DNA from: JASJCL01 sp050291585
GTDB lineage: Bacteria; Desulfobacterota; Desulfobacteria; Desulfobacterales; Desulfosarcinaceae
Assembly (NCBI GenBank): GCA_050291585.1
Contig: JBNKKA010000087.1
Coordinates: forward strand, 1 to 17,375
Reading direction: 5' to 3'
Length of the DNA stretch: 17,375 nucleotides
The position numbers and the translations under genes are program-made. Positions within the stretch are counted from its first letter, which is position 1. Every line of letters starts with the position of its first letter. The notes beneath the pieces are model-generated. The model saw only the letters and a list, made by a program, of their open reading frames with translations, searched no databases and was not told the origin of the DNA. Below, piece by piece: positions 1 to 7,373 of this stretch.

Positions 1-279
1 ACCAATAGCAAGAAATTGTTTAAGAATCTGATGGCCTGGATCCGCAGGCGGCTCAGGTCGATCCAGATGAAACATTGGAAGAAACCCGGCAAGCTCCATC
101 GACGCCTCAGGCAACTGGGGTACAAAGGGGATTTTCCAAGTATCAAGATGGCATCATGGCGAAATGCCGCGAGCCAGCATGCACACTGGGCCATGCCCAA
201 CGGATGGTTTGAGCAGATCGGACTGTTCCATATGGATAAGGTGATATTCGGAAAGCTTCCCCCGATTAACAGGGGATAA
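1..279 (+). CDS. ltrA: Group II intron reverse transcriptase/maturase, C-terminal fragment
   Basis: The frame is open from the first base, so this is the C-terminal end (92 residues) of a longer protein. It matches the maturase-specific domain of group II intron proteins: the FKNLMAWIRRRLR block, the basic WKKPGKLHRRLRQLGY segment, and an HxxWAMPNGWFEQIGL tail that corresponds to the usual 'NAYF..LGL' ending. This domain (domain X) binds the intron RNA and helps it splice and move; the reverse transcriptase would lie upstream, outside the window. The stop at 277-279 is 10 bases before domain V, the usual arrangement for intron proteins encoded in domain IV. The symbol follows the family name only. 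Confidence 0.9.
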   Translation, partial: TNSKKLFKNLMAWIRRRLRSIQMKHWKKPGKLHRRLRQLGYKGDFPSIKMASWRNAASQHAHWAMPNGWFEQIGLFHMDKVIFGKLPPINRG

Positions 280-289
280 GAGTGAACAG

Positions 290-369
290 GAGCCGTATAC
301 GAGGCCCGTACGTACGGTTCTGTGAGAGGGATGAGACCGGACTAATTACCCGGTCTCACCCTACTCGAT
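290..369 (+). ncRNA. Group II intron domains V and VI
   Basis: Domain V spans about 290-320: GAGCCGTA pairs with TACGGTTC, and the AGC catalytic triad is at 291-293. Domain VI spans about 321-362. It has a perfect 9-bp helix, TGAGACCGG (332-340) with CCGGTCTCA (350-358), closed by a short AT-rich loop. The A at 363, seven nucleotides from the presumed 3' end counting inclusively, is in the expected place for the branch-point adenosine. The 31-nt domain V is slightly shorter than the classical 34 nt because of a short distal stem. Confidence 0.88.
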
Positions 370-796
370 ATGCCATTTTGTTTATCTTAGTGCATCTACA
401 GGCAGCTGCCGCTGCTACCCTCCTTATTCCCAATATTCTGAACACCTTTATCGCGTCCAAAGCAAAACCGTCTCTAATATTACGATGATGGGTCTGGAAC
501 ACTATTTTGTGATTTGGGGGTACTCCCGGTAACAAACGCCACCAGGAAAGTTGAAAAAACCCTTCGTCCCAAATTGTGGCCTAATGATGGAATAGCTTTT
601 GCCGATAGTTAAAGTGATGATCCTGCACTATGGCATTATTTTGAAACACCTACACATTGTATCTGGGTAATATTTGGCAATGAAACGCAATCGGCGGTGT
701 TTGATAAATTTCGGTGGACTGACTGCAGGGGCTTCAAAAGTAGACATCATTCTTCCACAACACATTTTCACTCATTATAGAAAAGGAGCAGCCAAT
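370..796. other. Intergenic region between intron and PhnD-like gene; no gene recognised
   Basis: These 427 bases are visibly more AT-rich than the genes around them, and stop codons interrupt all frames. One frame from 613 to 779 reads open (starting S-D-D-P-A-L-W-H-Y-F) but has no start codon, and a TAA at 610-612 lies just before it. It may be a relic of a coding gene, but I recognise no family. I see no tRNA, no convincing promoter and no terminator. The stretch probably contains the promoter of the gene at 797 and the remains of whatever the intron inserted into. Confidence 0.5.
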
Positions 797-1681
797 ATGC
801 AGCGGGCAAGTGTTTTTTTTCTGGCTTTATTTTTTTTGATTGCTGGGATTTTAACCCCAATCCAAGGGGCTACAGCCGCAGAACTCAGGTTAGGCGTTCT
901 GGCCAAGCGGGGCAGTGCGAAGGCAATGGAGCGCTGGGGTCCGACCGCCGAGTATCTGGCTAAAAGACTTAAAAGGGGTTTTACCGTCGTGCCCCTCAAG
1001 TTCACGGAGATCGAGCCGGCCCTAAAGGCGGGTAGGATCGATTTTCTGCTCGCCAACCCGGCCTTTTACGCCATGTTTGAAGCACCCTACAACCTGCGGG
1101 CAATCACGACCATGGTCAACCGCAAAGGGAGGTCGGCTACGAAGGAGTTTGGCGGCGTGATCTTCGCACGCAAGCAGAGCAGCATCAACAGCCTCGACCA
1201 ACTCAAGGGCAAAGAATTTATGTGCGTGAAGTACACTTCCTTTGGCGGGGCGCATATGGCCTGGCGCCTGCTGCTGGAAAACGGCATAGATCCCAAGCGG
1301 GATTTCAAGAGCTTCCAGGAGGGGGGCACCCATGACAAGGTGGTTCTGGCGGTTAAGAGCGGGGCAGTCGATGCGGGCACTGTGCGCTCGGACACCCTTG
1401 AGAGAATGCAAGGTGAGGGCAAAATCGATCTCAGCGACTTTAAGATAATCAGCCAGATGGATGATTCTTTTCCTTTTGTGCACAGCACCCAGCTGTATCC
1501 GGAATGGCCTTTGGCGGTCTGCCCATCTGTGGATAAAAAGATCTGGCGCCAGGTGGCCAAGGGTTTGATGCTGCTTGAAACCAAGAGCAAGGAGATGGCC
1601 GCTGCCAAGGTGTACAAGTGGACCTATCCCAGCAAGTATGGTGATGTGGTCAAATGCCTGGAGGTGGTTGGTGTAATCTGA
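797..1681 (+). CDS. PhnD-like periplasmic substrate-binding protein (phosphate/phosphite/phosphonate family)
   Basis: The 294-residue protein resembles the PhnD family of binding proteins for phosphonate, phosphite and related anions, now often found as sensor inputs. Residues 1-27 form a signal peptide (basic start, FFLALFFLIAGIL core, ATA cleavage motif before E29), so the mature protein is exported. The type II binding fold shows in the opening strand 'ELRLGVLAKRG', 'WGPTAEYLAKRL', the 'GRIDFLLANPAFYAMF' block, and a mid-domain FGGAHMAWRLLLENGIDP segment. The ATG at 797 is chosen over an in-frame start at 674 because AAAGGAG at 782-788 is well placed and the signal peptide begins there. 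No ABC permease or ATPase gene is adjacent, so it may serve a transporter encoded elsewhere or a sensor kinase. The ligand is unknown. Confidence 0.85.
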   Translation: MQRASVFFLALFFLIAGILTPIQGATAAELRLGVLAKRGSAKAMERWGPTAEYLAKRLKRGFTVVPLKFTEIEPALKAGRIDFLLANPAFYAMFEAPYNLRAITTMVNRKGRSATKEFGGVIFARKQSSINSLDQLKGKEFMCVKYTSFGGAHMAWRLLLENGIDPKRDFKSFQEGGTHDKVVLAVKSGAVDAGTVRSDTLERMQGEGKIDLSDFKIISQMDDSFPFVHSTQLYPEWPLAVCPSVDKKIWRQVAKGLMLLETKSKEMAAAKVYKWTYPSKYGDVVKCLEVVGVI

Positions 1682-1841
1682 CGCTTCGGGAAAGACCTTC
1701 AAGATCTTTCAATACCCATGCTGTGTCAGAAGCTCAATGAAATGCTGGTATACCGTTGAAATTGAGTTGATGCTGCCATGGCCGTTGATGAAATAGCCTG
1801 TCCGGGATGGGCAACTATTCAGCGTCAATTGGCATCAGTTG

Positions 1842-1900
1842 AAAATAAAAAAAGGCGTCCTCGGGGAAATCGCTCTCTCCAAGGGCGCCTCTTTGTTTTA
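1842..1900. terminator. Bidirectional intrinsic terminator between PhnD-like gene and leuD
   Basis: A 12-position stem pairs 1853-1864 (AGGCGTCCTCGG) with 1879-1890 (CCAAGGGCGCCT), with one G-T pair and one mismatch and a 14-base loop. On the - strand it is followed by seven T in a row and further T-rich sequence, a strong terminator for leuC-leuD. On the + strand it is followed by CTTTGTTTTA, a weaker T tract that can end transcripts from the PhnD-like gene. Confidence 0.85.
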
Positions 1901-1930
1901 TAATTGTTGATCTTTATGGGGATGTTGGCA

Positions 1931-2455
1931 TTAGTACTTGTTGTCGGCGTACTCCACCCACCCCCCGGCCTCCACCAGGTCGCTGTCAAAGCTCGAGATG
2001 TCAAAGCTGAACGATTGTTCAATATCTCCGCTTCTGAAGGTCAGGCGGCGCGCGGCCCAGTCGGTGTCCACCTCGGTCTCTTTGCCCGCAAAAGTGGCAA
2101 AAAGGGCGTCGATCTTTTCATTAGGGAGTTCCAGGGCCAGCAGGCCGCAGTTGAACATGTTCTGGCGAAAGATGCGCGCGTAGCTTTCCGCCACCACCAC
2201 GTGGATGCCGTTGGCCTCCAGGGCCCAGGGGGCGTGTTCGCGGGAGGAGCCGCAGCCGAAATTGGCCCGCGTTACCACCACGCGCTTGTCCCTAAGGTCG
2301 GTCTGGGGATCGAAGCCCTCCAGCTTGAGATCCTCGAGCAGGTAGGGTTTGAGTTTTTCCCGCTCCACCTCGGTGAGGTATTTGGCGGGGATGATCTCGT
2401 CGGTATTGATATCGCTGCGGTCTAAAAACAAAGCGTTTCCGCTGAATGCTTTCAT
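1931..2455 (-). CDS. leuD: 3-isopropylmalate dehydratase small subunit (LeuD, archaeal/type 2 form)
   Basis: The 174-residue protein is the swivel-domain subunit of the aconitase superfamily. Together with LeuC it interconverts 2- and 3-isopropylmalate in leucine biosynthesis, in the cytoplasm. Diagnostic motifs are NTDEIIPAKYL (17-27) and FGCGSSREHAPWAL (66-79), the latter contacting the substrate. Length fits the short archaeal-type LeuD rather than the roughly 200-residue enterobacterial form. The ATG has a good AAAGGAG upstream. It starts 29 bases after the leuC stop, so the two subunits are surely co-expressed. No leuA or leuB is next to it, and the YLTE loop after PAK differs from loops characterised in methanogen isopropylmalate isomerase and homoaconitase. 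A related substrate (homoaconitate, dimethylmalate, citramalate) therefore cannot be excluded. Confidence 0.88.
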   Translation of the reverse strand: MKAFSGNALFLDRSDINTDEIIPAKYLTEVEREKLKPYLLEDLKLEGFDPQTDLRDKRVVVTRANFGCGSSREHAPWALEANGIHVVVAESYARIFRQNMFNCGLLALELPNEKIDALFATFAGKETEVDTDWAARRLTFRSGDIEQSFSFDISSFDSDLVEAGGWVEYADNKY

Positions 2456-2484
2456 GGGGACTCCTTTGTCCAGGTTGCCTGGAC

Positions 2485-3783
2485 CTATTCAGGCTGGCTT
2501 TCGGTGTACAGGGGCGAATTGGCGATGGTGCCGGCAATGGCCGTGGCGGCGGCCGTGGCCGGGCTCATGAGGTGCACCAGCCCCCCCTTGCCCATCCGTC
2601 CGTAGAAGTTGCGATTGGTGGTGGAGGCGCACACCTCTCCCTCGGCCAGAACCCCGTTGCTCATGCCCAGGCAGGCGCCGCAGGTGGGGTTGGTGACGCA
2701 GAAGCCGGCGTCCATGAAGATCTCGATGAGGCCTTCCTTGAGGGCCTGCTGATAGACTTTGGGGGTCGCCGGAGAGACGATGGCCCGCACCGTGTCGGCC
2801 ACATGCTTGCCCTTGAGCACCTGGGCGGCGGCGCGCAGGTCGCTGATGCGACCGTTGGTGCAACTGCCGATGTAGACCTGATCCACGGGTGCATCGGCCA
2901 TTGCGGCCACGCTTTTTACCTGGTCGGGCTTGTAGTCGAAGGTGACCTGAGGGTCCAGGTCGCTGATATCGTGGACGATGGTCTCTGCGTAGACGGCGTC
3001 GGCATCGGGAGCGAATTGGGCGTAGTCATTCAGGGCGGCTTCACGGTCGCTGTAGTCGTCCTTGATAAAGGGCCACAGGTAATCCACGGTGACGGCGTCC
3101 GGGGCGCAGATGCCGCAGGTGCCGCCGGCCTCGATGGCCATGTTGCAGAGGGTCATGCGGGCTTCCATGTCCATGGCGGCCACCACCGGGCCGCCGAACT
3201 CGATCACCTTGTTGGTGGCCCCGCCCACGCCGATGCGGCCGATGAGAGAGAGAATCACGTCCTTGGCGAAGACACCGGGGGCCAGTTTTCCTGTGACCAC
3301 TACTTTGAGCGTTTCGGGAGCGTGGAAGGCGCAGACACCTTTGAGAATCCCCACCTCCAGGTCGGTGGTGCCCACACCGGCGGCAAATGCGCCGAAGGCC
3401 CCGTGGGTGCAGGTGTGGGAATCGCCCATGATGACAGTATAGCCCGGACGCACAAAGCCCTTTTCGGGGAAGAGGGCGTGGCAGACCCCGTTGCGTCCGA
3501 TGTCGAAAAAATCGATGATGTCGTGGCGGCGGGCCCACTCGCGCAGAATAAGGCCCTGGGTGGCGGTTTTGCTGTCCTTGGCCGGGGTGACATGGTCGAT
3601 GACGGCCTTAATACTGGAGGCGTCGTAGACCCTATCCTTGCCCCGTGCCATGAGATCGAGAATGGCGCTGGGGGTGGTTATTTCGTGGCAGAATACCGCA
3701 TCCAGGCGAATGACGTTTACCCCGGGGGAGGGGGTGTCCACCAGATGGGCGGTGAAGATTTTTTCAGCGATGGTTTGTCCCAT
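2485..3783 (-). CDS. leuC: 3-isopropylmalate dehydratase large subunit (LeuC, archaeal/type 2 form)
   Basis: The 432-residue protein is the catalytic, [4Fe-4S]-bearing subunit that pairs with the LeuD encoded just downstream. Cluster ligands are visible as GSCTNGR (Cys308) and PTCGACLG (Cys368 and Cys371). The conserved GDSHTCTHGAFG block begins at residue 120. The family is the heterodimeric hydrolyase type typical of archaea and many anaerobes. I start it at the ATG at 3783 (MGQTIAEKIF) because GAGGAG lies 7 bases upstream; a GTG 15 bases earlier is in frame but falls on that ribosome binding site. lepA ends 215 bases upstream on the same strand, so leuC may have its own promoter or be read from lepA. 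Isopropylmalate is the most likely substrate, but specificity within this family is not readable from sequence alone. Confidence 0.88.
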   Translation of the reverse strand: MGQTIAEKIFTAHLVDTPSPGVNVIRLDAVFCHEITTPSAILDLMARGKDRVYDASSIKAVIDHVTPAKDSKTATQGLILREWARRHDIIDFFDIGRNGVCHALFPEKGFVRPGYTVIMGDSHTCTHGAFGAFAAGVGTTDLEVGILKGVCAFHAPETLKVVVTGKLAPGVFAKDVILSLIGRIGVGGATNKVIEFGGPVVAAMDMEARMTLCNMAIEAGGTCGICAPDAVTVDYLWPFIKDDYSDREAALNDYAQFAPDADAVYAETIVHDISDLDPQVTFDYKPDQVKSVAAMADAPVDQVYIGSCTNGRISDLRAAAQVLKGKHVADTVRAIVSPATPKVYQQALKEGLIEIFMDAGFCVTNPTCGACLGMSNGVLAEGEVCASTTNRNFYGRMGKGGLVHLMSPATAAATAIAGTIANSPLYTESQPE

Positions 3784-3998
3784 GGGTGTGCTCCTCACAC
3801 TACTGTTCGGGCCGCCCCGGCAGACTTTACGCTATCTGGGGATAGCGCCACTATCGGGCGGCGGCTATTTCCTGCCTGAGGCGGGGCCATGACCGGGGTG
3901 GCGGTCGATGGCAAGCGGGCAGGTCGGATGGCGCGAAAACAACGCTGTTGTATCTGTGCCCAAATCCCCACCTGCTTTCACCGATGGGTGTTTGGGTA
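3784..3998 (-). other. leuC leader / lepA-leuC gap with a small perfect hairpin
   Basis: The 215-base gap holds no gene. A perfect 7-bp hairpin with a 4-base loop, CGCTATC-TGGG-GATAGCG, lies at 3830-3847, 46 bases before the leuC start. It lacks a T tract on either side, so it is not a standard terminator. I see no T-box elements and no leucine-rich leader peptide that would indicate classical leucine control. Confidence 0.4.
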
Positions 3999-5801
3999 TT
4001 ACTCAGCGTCTGTCTTCAGCACGGATAAAAATGCAGACTGGGGGATTTCGACTTGGCCCACCATCTTCATCCGCTTTTTGCCTTTTTTCTGTTTTTCCAA
4101 TAACTTTCGCTTGCGCGAGATGTCGCCGCCATAGCACTTGGCGGTGACATCCTTGCGGTAGGGGTTGACGGTGCTGCGGGCGATGATCTTGCCGCCCACG
4201 GCGCCCTGGATGGCGATCTTAAACATCTGGCGGGGGATCTCATCCTTGAGTTTGTCGCAGCTGATGCGGCCGCGCTGGTAGGCGCGTTCCTCATGCACCA
4301 GCTGGCTCAGGGCATCCACCCGATCGCCGTTGATCAATATGTCCAGTTTGACCAGCTGGGTGTCACGGTAGCCGATGAGGTCATAGTCGAAACTGCCATA
4401 CCCCTGGGTCACCGACTTGAGCCGGTCGTAAAAATCGTAGACCACCTCGGAGAGGGGCAACTCGAAGATCATCTCCAGGCGGTTGTTGGTCAGGTATTGA
4501 TAGTTTTTGTTGATCCCGCGCCGGTCCATGCAGAGCTTCATCACCGCCCCCATATAGCGGTCGGGGATGATGATAGCCGCCTTGATGAAGGGCTCCCGGG
4601 CAATGTCGATGGTGGTGGGATCGGGATACAGAGAGGGGTTGTCCACGATCTGCACCTCCCCGTCGTTCATCACCAGCTCATACTGCACCGAGGGCGCCGT
4701 GAGGATCAGGCTCTGATCGAACTCTCTTTCCAGGCGCTCCTGGACCACCTCGAGATGGAGCAGGCCGAGAAAACCGCAGCGAAACCCGAAACCCAGGGCC
4801 ACCGAGCTGTCCTTTTCGTAGATCAGGGCGGCGTCGTTGAGTTTGAGCTTCTCCATGGCCACGGCCAGGTCGTCGTATTCGTCCGAGCTGACCGGGTAGA
4901 TGGAGGAGAAGACCACCGGTTTGGCCTCTTTGAAGCCGGGCTCGGGTGTCTCGCAGGGCGCTGCGTCCAGGGTGATGGTATCCCCGCAGCGGGTATCGCT
5001 GACGGTCTTGATACCGGCGATCATGTACCCCACCTGGCCGGCAACCAGCTCTTTCTGGGGGATGCGCACGATCTGGAAGAGGCCCACCTCCTCGACCTTG
5101 TAGGTGGCGTTGTTGGAGAGAAAGCGGATACGGTCGCCCGCCTTGAGGCGGCCATCTATCACCCGGAAGTGGACGATGGTGCCCCGGAAAGGGTCGTAGT
5201 GGGAGTCGAAGATCAGGGCCCTGAGGCGGGCGTCGGGATCCCCTTTTGGGGGGGGCAACAGATTGACGATGCCCTCCAGCAGTTCCTCGATGCCACGGCC
5301 CTCCTTAGCCGAGGTGAGGATGGCGGCCTCGCTGTCCAACCCCAGGTCGTCCTCGATCTGGGCCATTACGCGCTCGATGTCGGCCGAGGGCAGGTCGATC
5401 TTGTTGATCACCGGGATGATCTCCAGGTCGTGCTCCAGGGCCAGATAGAGGTTGGCCAGGGTCTGGGCCTCCACCCCCTGGCTGGCGTCGATGAGCAATA
5501 GGGCCCCCTCGCAGGAAGCCAGAGCCCGGGAGACCTCGTAGGTGAAGTCCACGTGACCGGGGGTATCGATGAGGTTGAGGTGATAGGTTCTTCCATCGGC
5601 TGCCGTATAGGGCAGGCAGACGGTTTGGCTCTTGATGGTGATGCCGCGCTCACGCTCGATATCCATGCTGTCGAGGATTTGGTCTTTATAATCCCGCTCG
5701 CTGATGATATCGCTGACCTCGATGAGGCGATCTGACAAAGTTGACTTGCCGTGATCGATGTGAGCGATTATGCTGAAATTACGAATATGATCCAAATGCA
5801 T
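3999..5801 (-). CDS. lepA: Elongation factor 4, ribosome back-translocating GTPase LepA
   Basis: The 600-residue protein has the normal length and start of LepA/EF4, a translational GTPase that acts on stalled or mis-translocated ribosomes and in 30S maturation. GTPase motifs are G1 AHIDHGKST (13-21), switch region RERGITIKS (50-58), G3 DTPGH (79-83) and G4 NKID (133-136). EF-G-like domains follow (the V-like domain includes 'FKAAIIIPDRYMGAVMKLC'), and the LepA-specific C-terminal domain ends in KKRMKMVGQVEIPQSAF. The ATG at 5801 gives the conserved N-terminus, but no Shine-Dalgarno is visible upstream (the leader reads GGTTAGCGATATAT). A strong sigma70-like promoter sits about 90 bases upstream. 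Confidence 0.97.
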   Translation of the reverse strand: MHLDHIRNFSIIAHIDHGKSTLSDRLIEVSDIISERDYKDQILDSMDIERERGITIKSQTVCLPYTAADGRTYHLNLIDTPGHVDFTYEVSRALASCEGALLLIDASQGVEAQTLANLYLALEHDLEIIPVINKIDLPSADIERVMAQIEDDLGLDSEAAILTSAKEGRGIEELLEGIVNLLPPPKGDPDARLRALIFDSHYDPFRGTIVHFRVIDGRLKAGDRIRFLSNNATYKVEEVGLFQIVRIPQKELVAGQVGYMIAGIKTVSDTRCGDTITLDAAPCETPEPGFKEAKPVVFSSIYPVSSDEYDDLAVAMEKLKLNDAALIYEKDSSVALGFGFRCGFLGLLHLEVVQERLEREFDQSLILTAPSVQYELVMNDGEVQIVDNPSLYPDPTTIDIAREPFIKAAIIIPDRYMGAVMKLCMDRRGINKNYQYLTNNRLEMIFELPLSEVVYDFYDRLKSVTQGYGSFDYDLIGYRDTQLVKLDILINGDRVDALSQLVHEERAYQRGRISCDKLKDEIPRQMFKIAIQGAVGGKIIARSTVNPYRKDVTAKCYGGDISRKRKLLEKQKKGKKRMKMVGQVEIPQSAFLSVLKTDAE

Positions 5802-5844
5802 ATATATCGCTAACCGGCGCGCACCCCCGTCATCTTGAATACCG

Positions 5845-5873
5845 TTGACTTGAAGGTCGCACCTGACTATACT
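5845..5873 (+). promoter_or_regulatory. Sigma70-type promoter for the diguanylate cyclase operon
   Basis: TTGACT at 5845-5850 and TATACT at 5868-5873 are separated by 17 bases, five of six consensus positions each. The predicted start is near 5880, giving a leader of about 90 bases before the ATG at 5970. It faces the promoter at 5895-5924. Confidence 0.7.
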
Positions 5874-5894
5874 AAACGATTAAAAAGAATATAA

Positions 5895-5924
5895 ATTTTA
5901 CCAAATTCAAACCCTTGCTGTCAA
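5895..5924 (-). promoter_or_regulatory. Sigma70-type promoter for lepA
   Basis: Read on the - strand, a perfect TTGACA (5919-5924) and TAAAAT (5895-5900) are separated by 18 bases. The predicted start is near 5888, giving a leader of about 87 bases before the lepA ATG. Its start point almost coincides with that of the opposing + promoter. Confidence 0.68.
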
Positions 5925-5969
5925 TTCCGCCGATATATAGCGGATCCAATAGATTCGGACAAGCCCAAG

Positions 5970-6950
5970 ATGGATGCAAACATTCTGATAGTCGATGATG
6001 ATACTGCGATCCGTGAGTCAATGCGCGAATTTGTCGAGTTGTCGGGTTACCGGACATGCATGGCGGCTTCTGCGGAAGAAGCTGTTGAAATTCTAAAGGA
6101 TATACGCGTTGAAGTGGTTATCACCGATATCCTCCTACCGGGGATGAATGGCCTCGAGCTCACCGACCGGATAAAAAAAGAACACGAGGTGGACGTCATC
6201 GTTATGACCGGATACAGCGGCGATTATAGCTACGAGGAGGCCATCAGCAAGGGGGCCAGCGATTTCGTCTTCAAACCGGTCAAGTTTGAAGAGCTCCTCC
6301 TGCGCCTCAAGCGGGTACTGCGGGAGCGGCGCCTCACCAATGAGCGTACCGTTATGCTCGATCGCCTCAAGAAGCTCTCCATCACCGACGGTCTCACCAA
6401 ACTATACAACTCGCGTCATTTTTATAATCAGCTCAAGGGCGAGATCGACCGCTCCAACCGCTACGGCCACCCCCTTTCGCTGTTGCTGCTGGATATCGAC
6501 AAATTCAAGGGCTACAACGACAGCTATGGTCATTTGGAGGGGGACAGGGTCCTTGTTCGCCTGGGCGAGACCGTGAAGAGCTGCCTGCGAAAGATGGACT
6601 CGGCCTATCGTTACGGGGGAGAGGAATTCACTGTTATCCTGCCGGAAACCATCGGCAGCGAAGCGGAAACCGTTGCCAATAGGATTCGCAGCGCGGTACA
6701 AGCGGATGGCTTCAAAGTGGGTACCGGAGATATCATCTCCATCACCATCAGCGTGGGCGTCACCGAATACGCTCCCCCTGAGGATATCGCCAACCTCATC
6801 CAACGTGCCGATCAGGCCATGTACATCTCCAAGGACAGTGGCCGCAACCGCGTCTCCACCCTCTACGCCACCGGCCACGAGGACGCCCCCGCCAGCGAGG
6901 CCCCTCTCGATACTGACGCCTCCCCCGCCAACAAGGCCTCGAACGGCTGA
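5970..6950 (+). CDS. Response regulator with GGDEF output (diguanylate cyclase)
   Basis: This 326-residue cytoplasmic protein should make cyclic di-GMP when its receiver is phosphorylated. The receiver spans about 3-118, with acidic residues D9-D11, phospho-acceptor D53 (ITDILLPGMNG), T80 and K102 (FKPVK). A short helical linker (about 119-135) leads to the GGDEF domain (about 136-298). The active-site motif is GGEEF (216-220), a competent variant. The product-inhibition I-site RKMD (207-210) stands exactly five residues before it, so feedback inhibition is expected. A low-complexity acidic/Ala/Pro tail (about 301-326) follows. The ATG at 5970 has only a weak ribosome binding site. The gene leads an operon with two acyltransferase-fold genes; no partner kinase is adjacent, so the phosphate donor is unknown. 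Confidence 0.93.
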   Translation: MDANILIVDDDTAIRESMREFVELSGYRTCMAASAEEAVEILKDIRVEVVITDILLPGMNGLELTDRIKKEHEVDVIVMTGYSGDYSYEEAISKGASDFVFKPVKFEELLLRLKRVLRERRLTNERTVMLDRLKKLSITDGLTKLYNSRHFYNQLKGEIDRSNRYGHPLSLLLLDIDKFKGYNDSYGHLEGDRVLVRLGETVKSCLRKMDSAYRYGGEEFTVILPETIGSEAETVANRIRSAVQADGFKVGTGDIISITISVGVTEYAPPEDIANLIQRADQAMYISKDSGRNRVSTLYATGHEDAPASEAPLDTDASPANKASNG

Positions 6951-6956
6951 ATTCCA

Positions 6957-7373
6957 ATGCTCACTGTCGATATCCTGACATCGCCTTCAGCCGAACAACT
7001 CGGCGCCATCGCCCGATTGTACAAGGAGACCGGCTGGTGGGTTGACGCTGACACCCACCGGGATACTCTCAGGCGCCTCATCGTTGGCAGTTATTGTTTT
7101 TTCATCGCCAGTGAGGCTGGACAACTTGTCGGCATGGGGCGCGCCATCAGCGACGGGGTTAGTGACGCCTATCTCCAGGATATCGCCGTTACCGCAGAGC
7201 GACGCAGTGAAGGGATCGCCACCCGTATCGTGACCACCATGGTCAACCACCTTGAAGAAAACGGCATCGACTGGATCGGGCTGATCGCCGAAGGCCGTGC
7301 CCATGGCGTCTACACCCGCTGCGGCTTCAAGCCCATGGCGGATACGACGCCCATGCGCTACCAAGAGAGATAA
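6957..7373 (+). CDS. GNAT family N-acetyltransferase
   Basis: The 138-residue protein is a compact single-domain GNAT. The acetyl-CoA binding loop is seen in 'LQDIAVTAERRSEGIATRIV' (the RRSEGIA segment is the R/Q-x-x-G-x-G/A motif A), and the terminal 'GVYTRCGFKPMADTTPMRY' matches the usual strand-helix-strand end (motif B). The acceptor substrate cannot be told from sequence. It begins 6 bases after the diguanylate cyclase stop and ends immediately before the next ATG (TAAATG at 7371-7376), so it is firmly inside this operon. The first ATG gives a full-length GNAT N-terminus, although its ribosome binding site is poor and it probably relies on coupling. Confidence 0.88.
   Translation: MLTVDILTSPSAEQLGAIARLYKETGWWVDADTHRDTLRRLIVGSYCFFIASEAGQLVGMGRAISDGVSDAYLQDIAVTAERRSEGIATRIVTTMVNHLEENGIDWIGLIAEGRAHGVYTRCGFKPMADTTPMRYQER

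Larger units (their letters stand above)
1..369 (+). mobile_element. Group II intron, 3' part (5' part outside window)
   Basis: The stretch holds the end of an intron-encoded maturase followed directly by RNA that matches bacterial group II intron domains V and VI and ends in the usual CTACTCGAT at 361-369. The element is truncated by the window edge, so its ribozyme domains I-IV and reverse transcriptase cannot be judged. The likely 3' splice boundary is 369/370. The 3' end shows no internal damage: the maturase frame is open to its stop and both RNA hairpins are well paired. The insertion target is not identifiable, because the downstream flank has no recognisable gene. Confidence 0.9.

Noticed and set aside
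282..488. Open frame of 68 codons across the intron end
   Set aside because: It runs through group II intron domains V and VI and the splice boundary, which are RNA structure, not coding.
674..796. Upstream start for the PhnD-like gene
   Set aside because: It would put 41 residues ahead of a clear signal peptide and lacks a ribosome binding site; the ATG at 797 has AAAGGAG.
1679..1759. Possible UGA readthrough (selenocysteine) at the end of the PhnD-like gene, with a 6-bp hairpin at 1690-1710
   Set aside because: Only 25 more codons follow, they show no conserved or redox context, and the hairpin is too short and too close to be a bacterial SECIS element. A normal stop is simpler.
2446..3879. 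Long open frame (477 codons) on + opposite leuC
   Set aside because: It is the antisense shadow of a GC-rich gene; leuC on the other strand has all cluster and substrate motifs, and the + frame shows only low-complexity Gly/Ala/His text.
4293..5501. Long open frame (402 codons) on + opposite lepA
   Set aside because: Antisense shadow of lepA, with no recognisable domain and no ribosome binding site.
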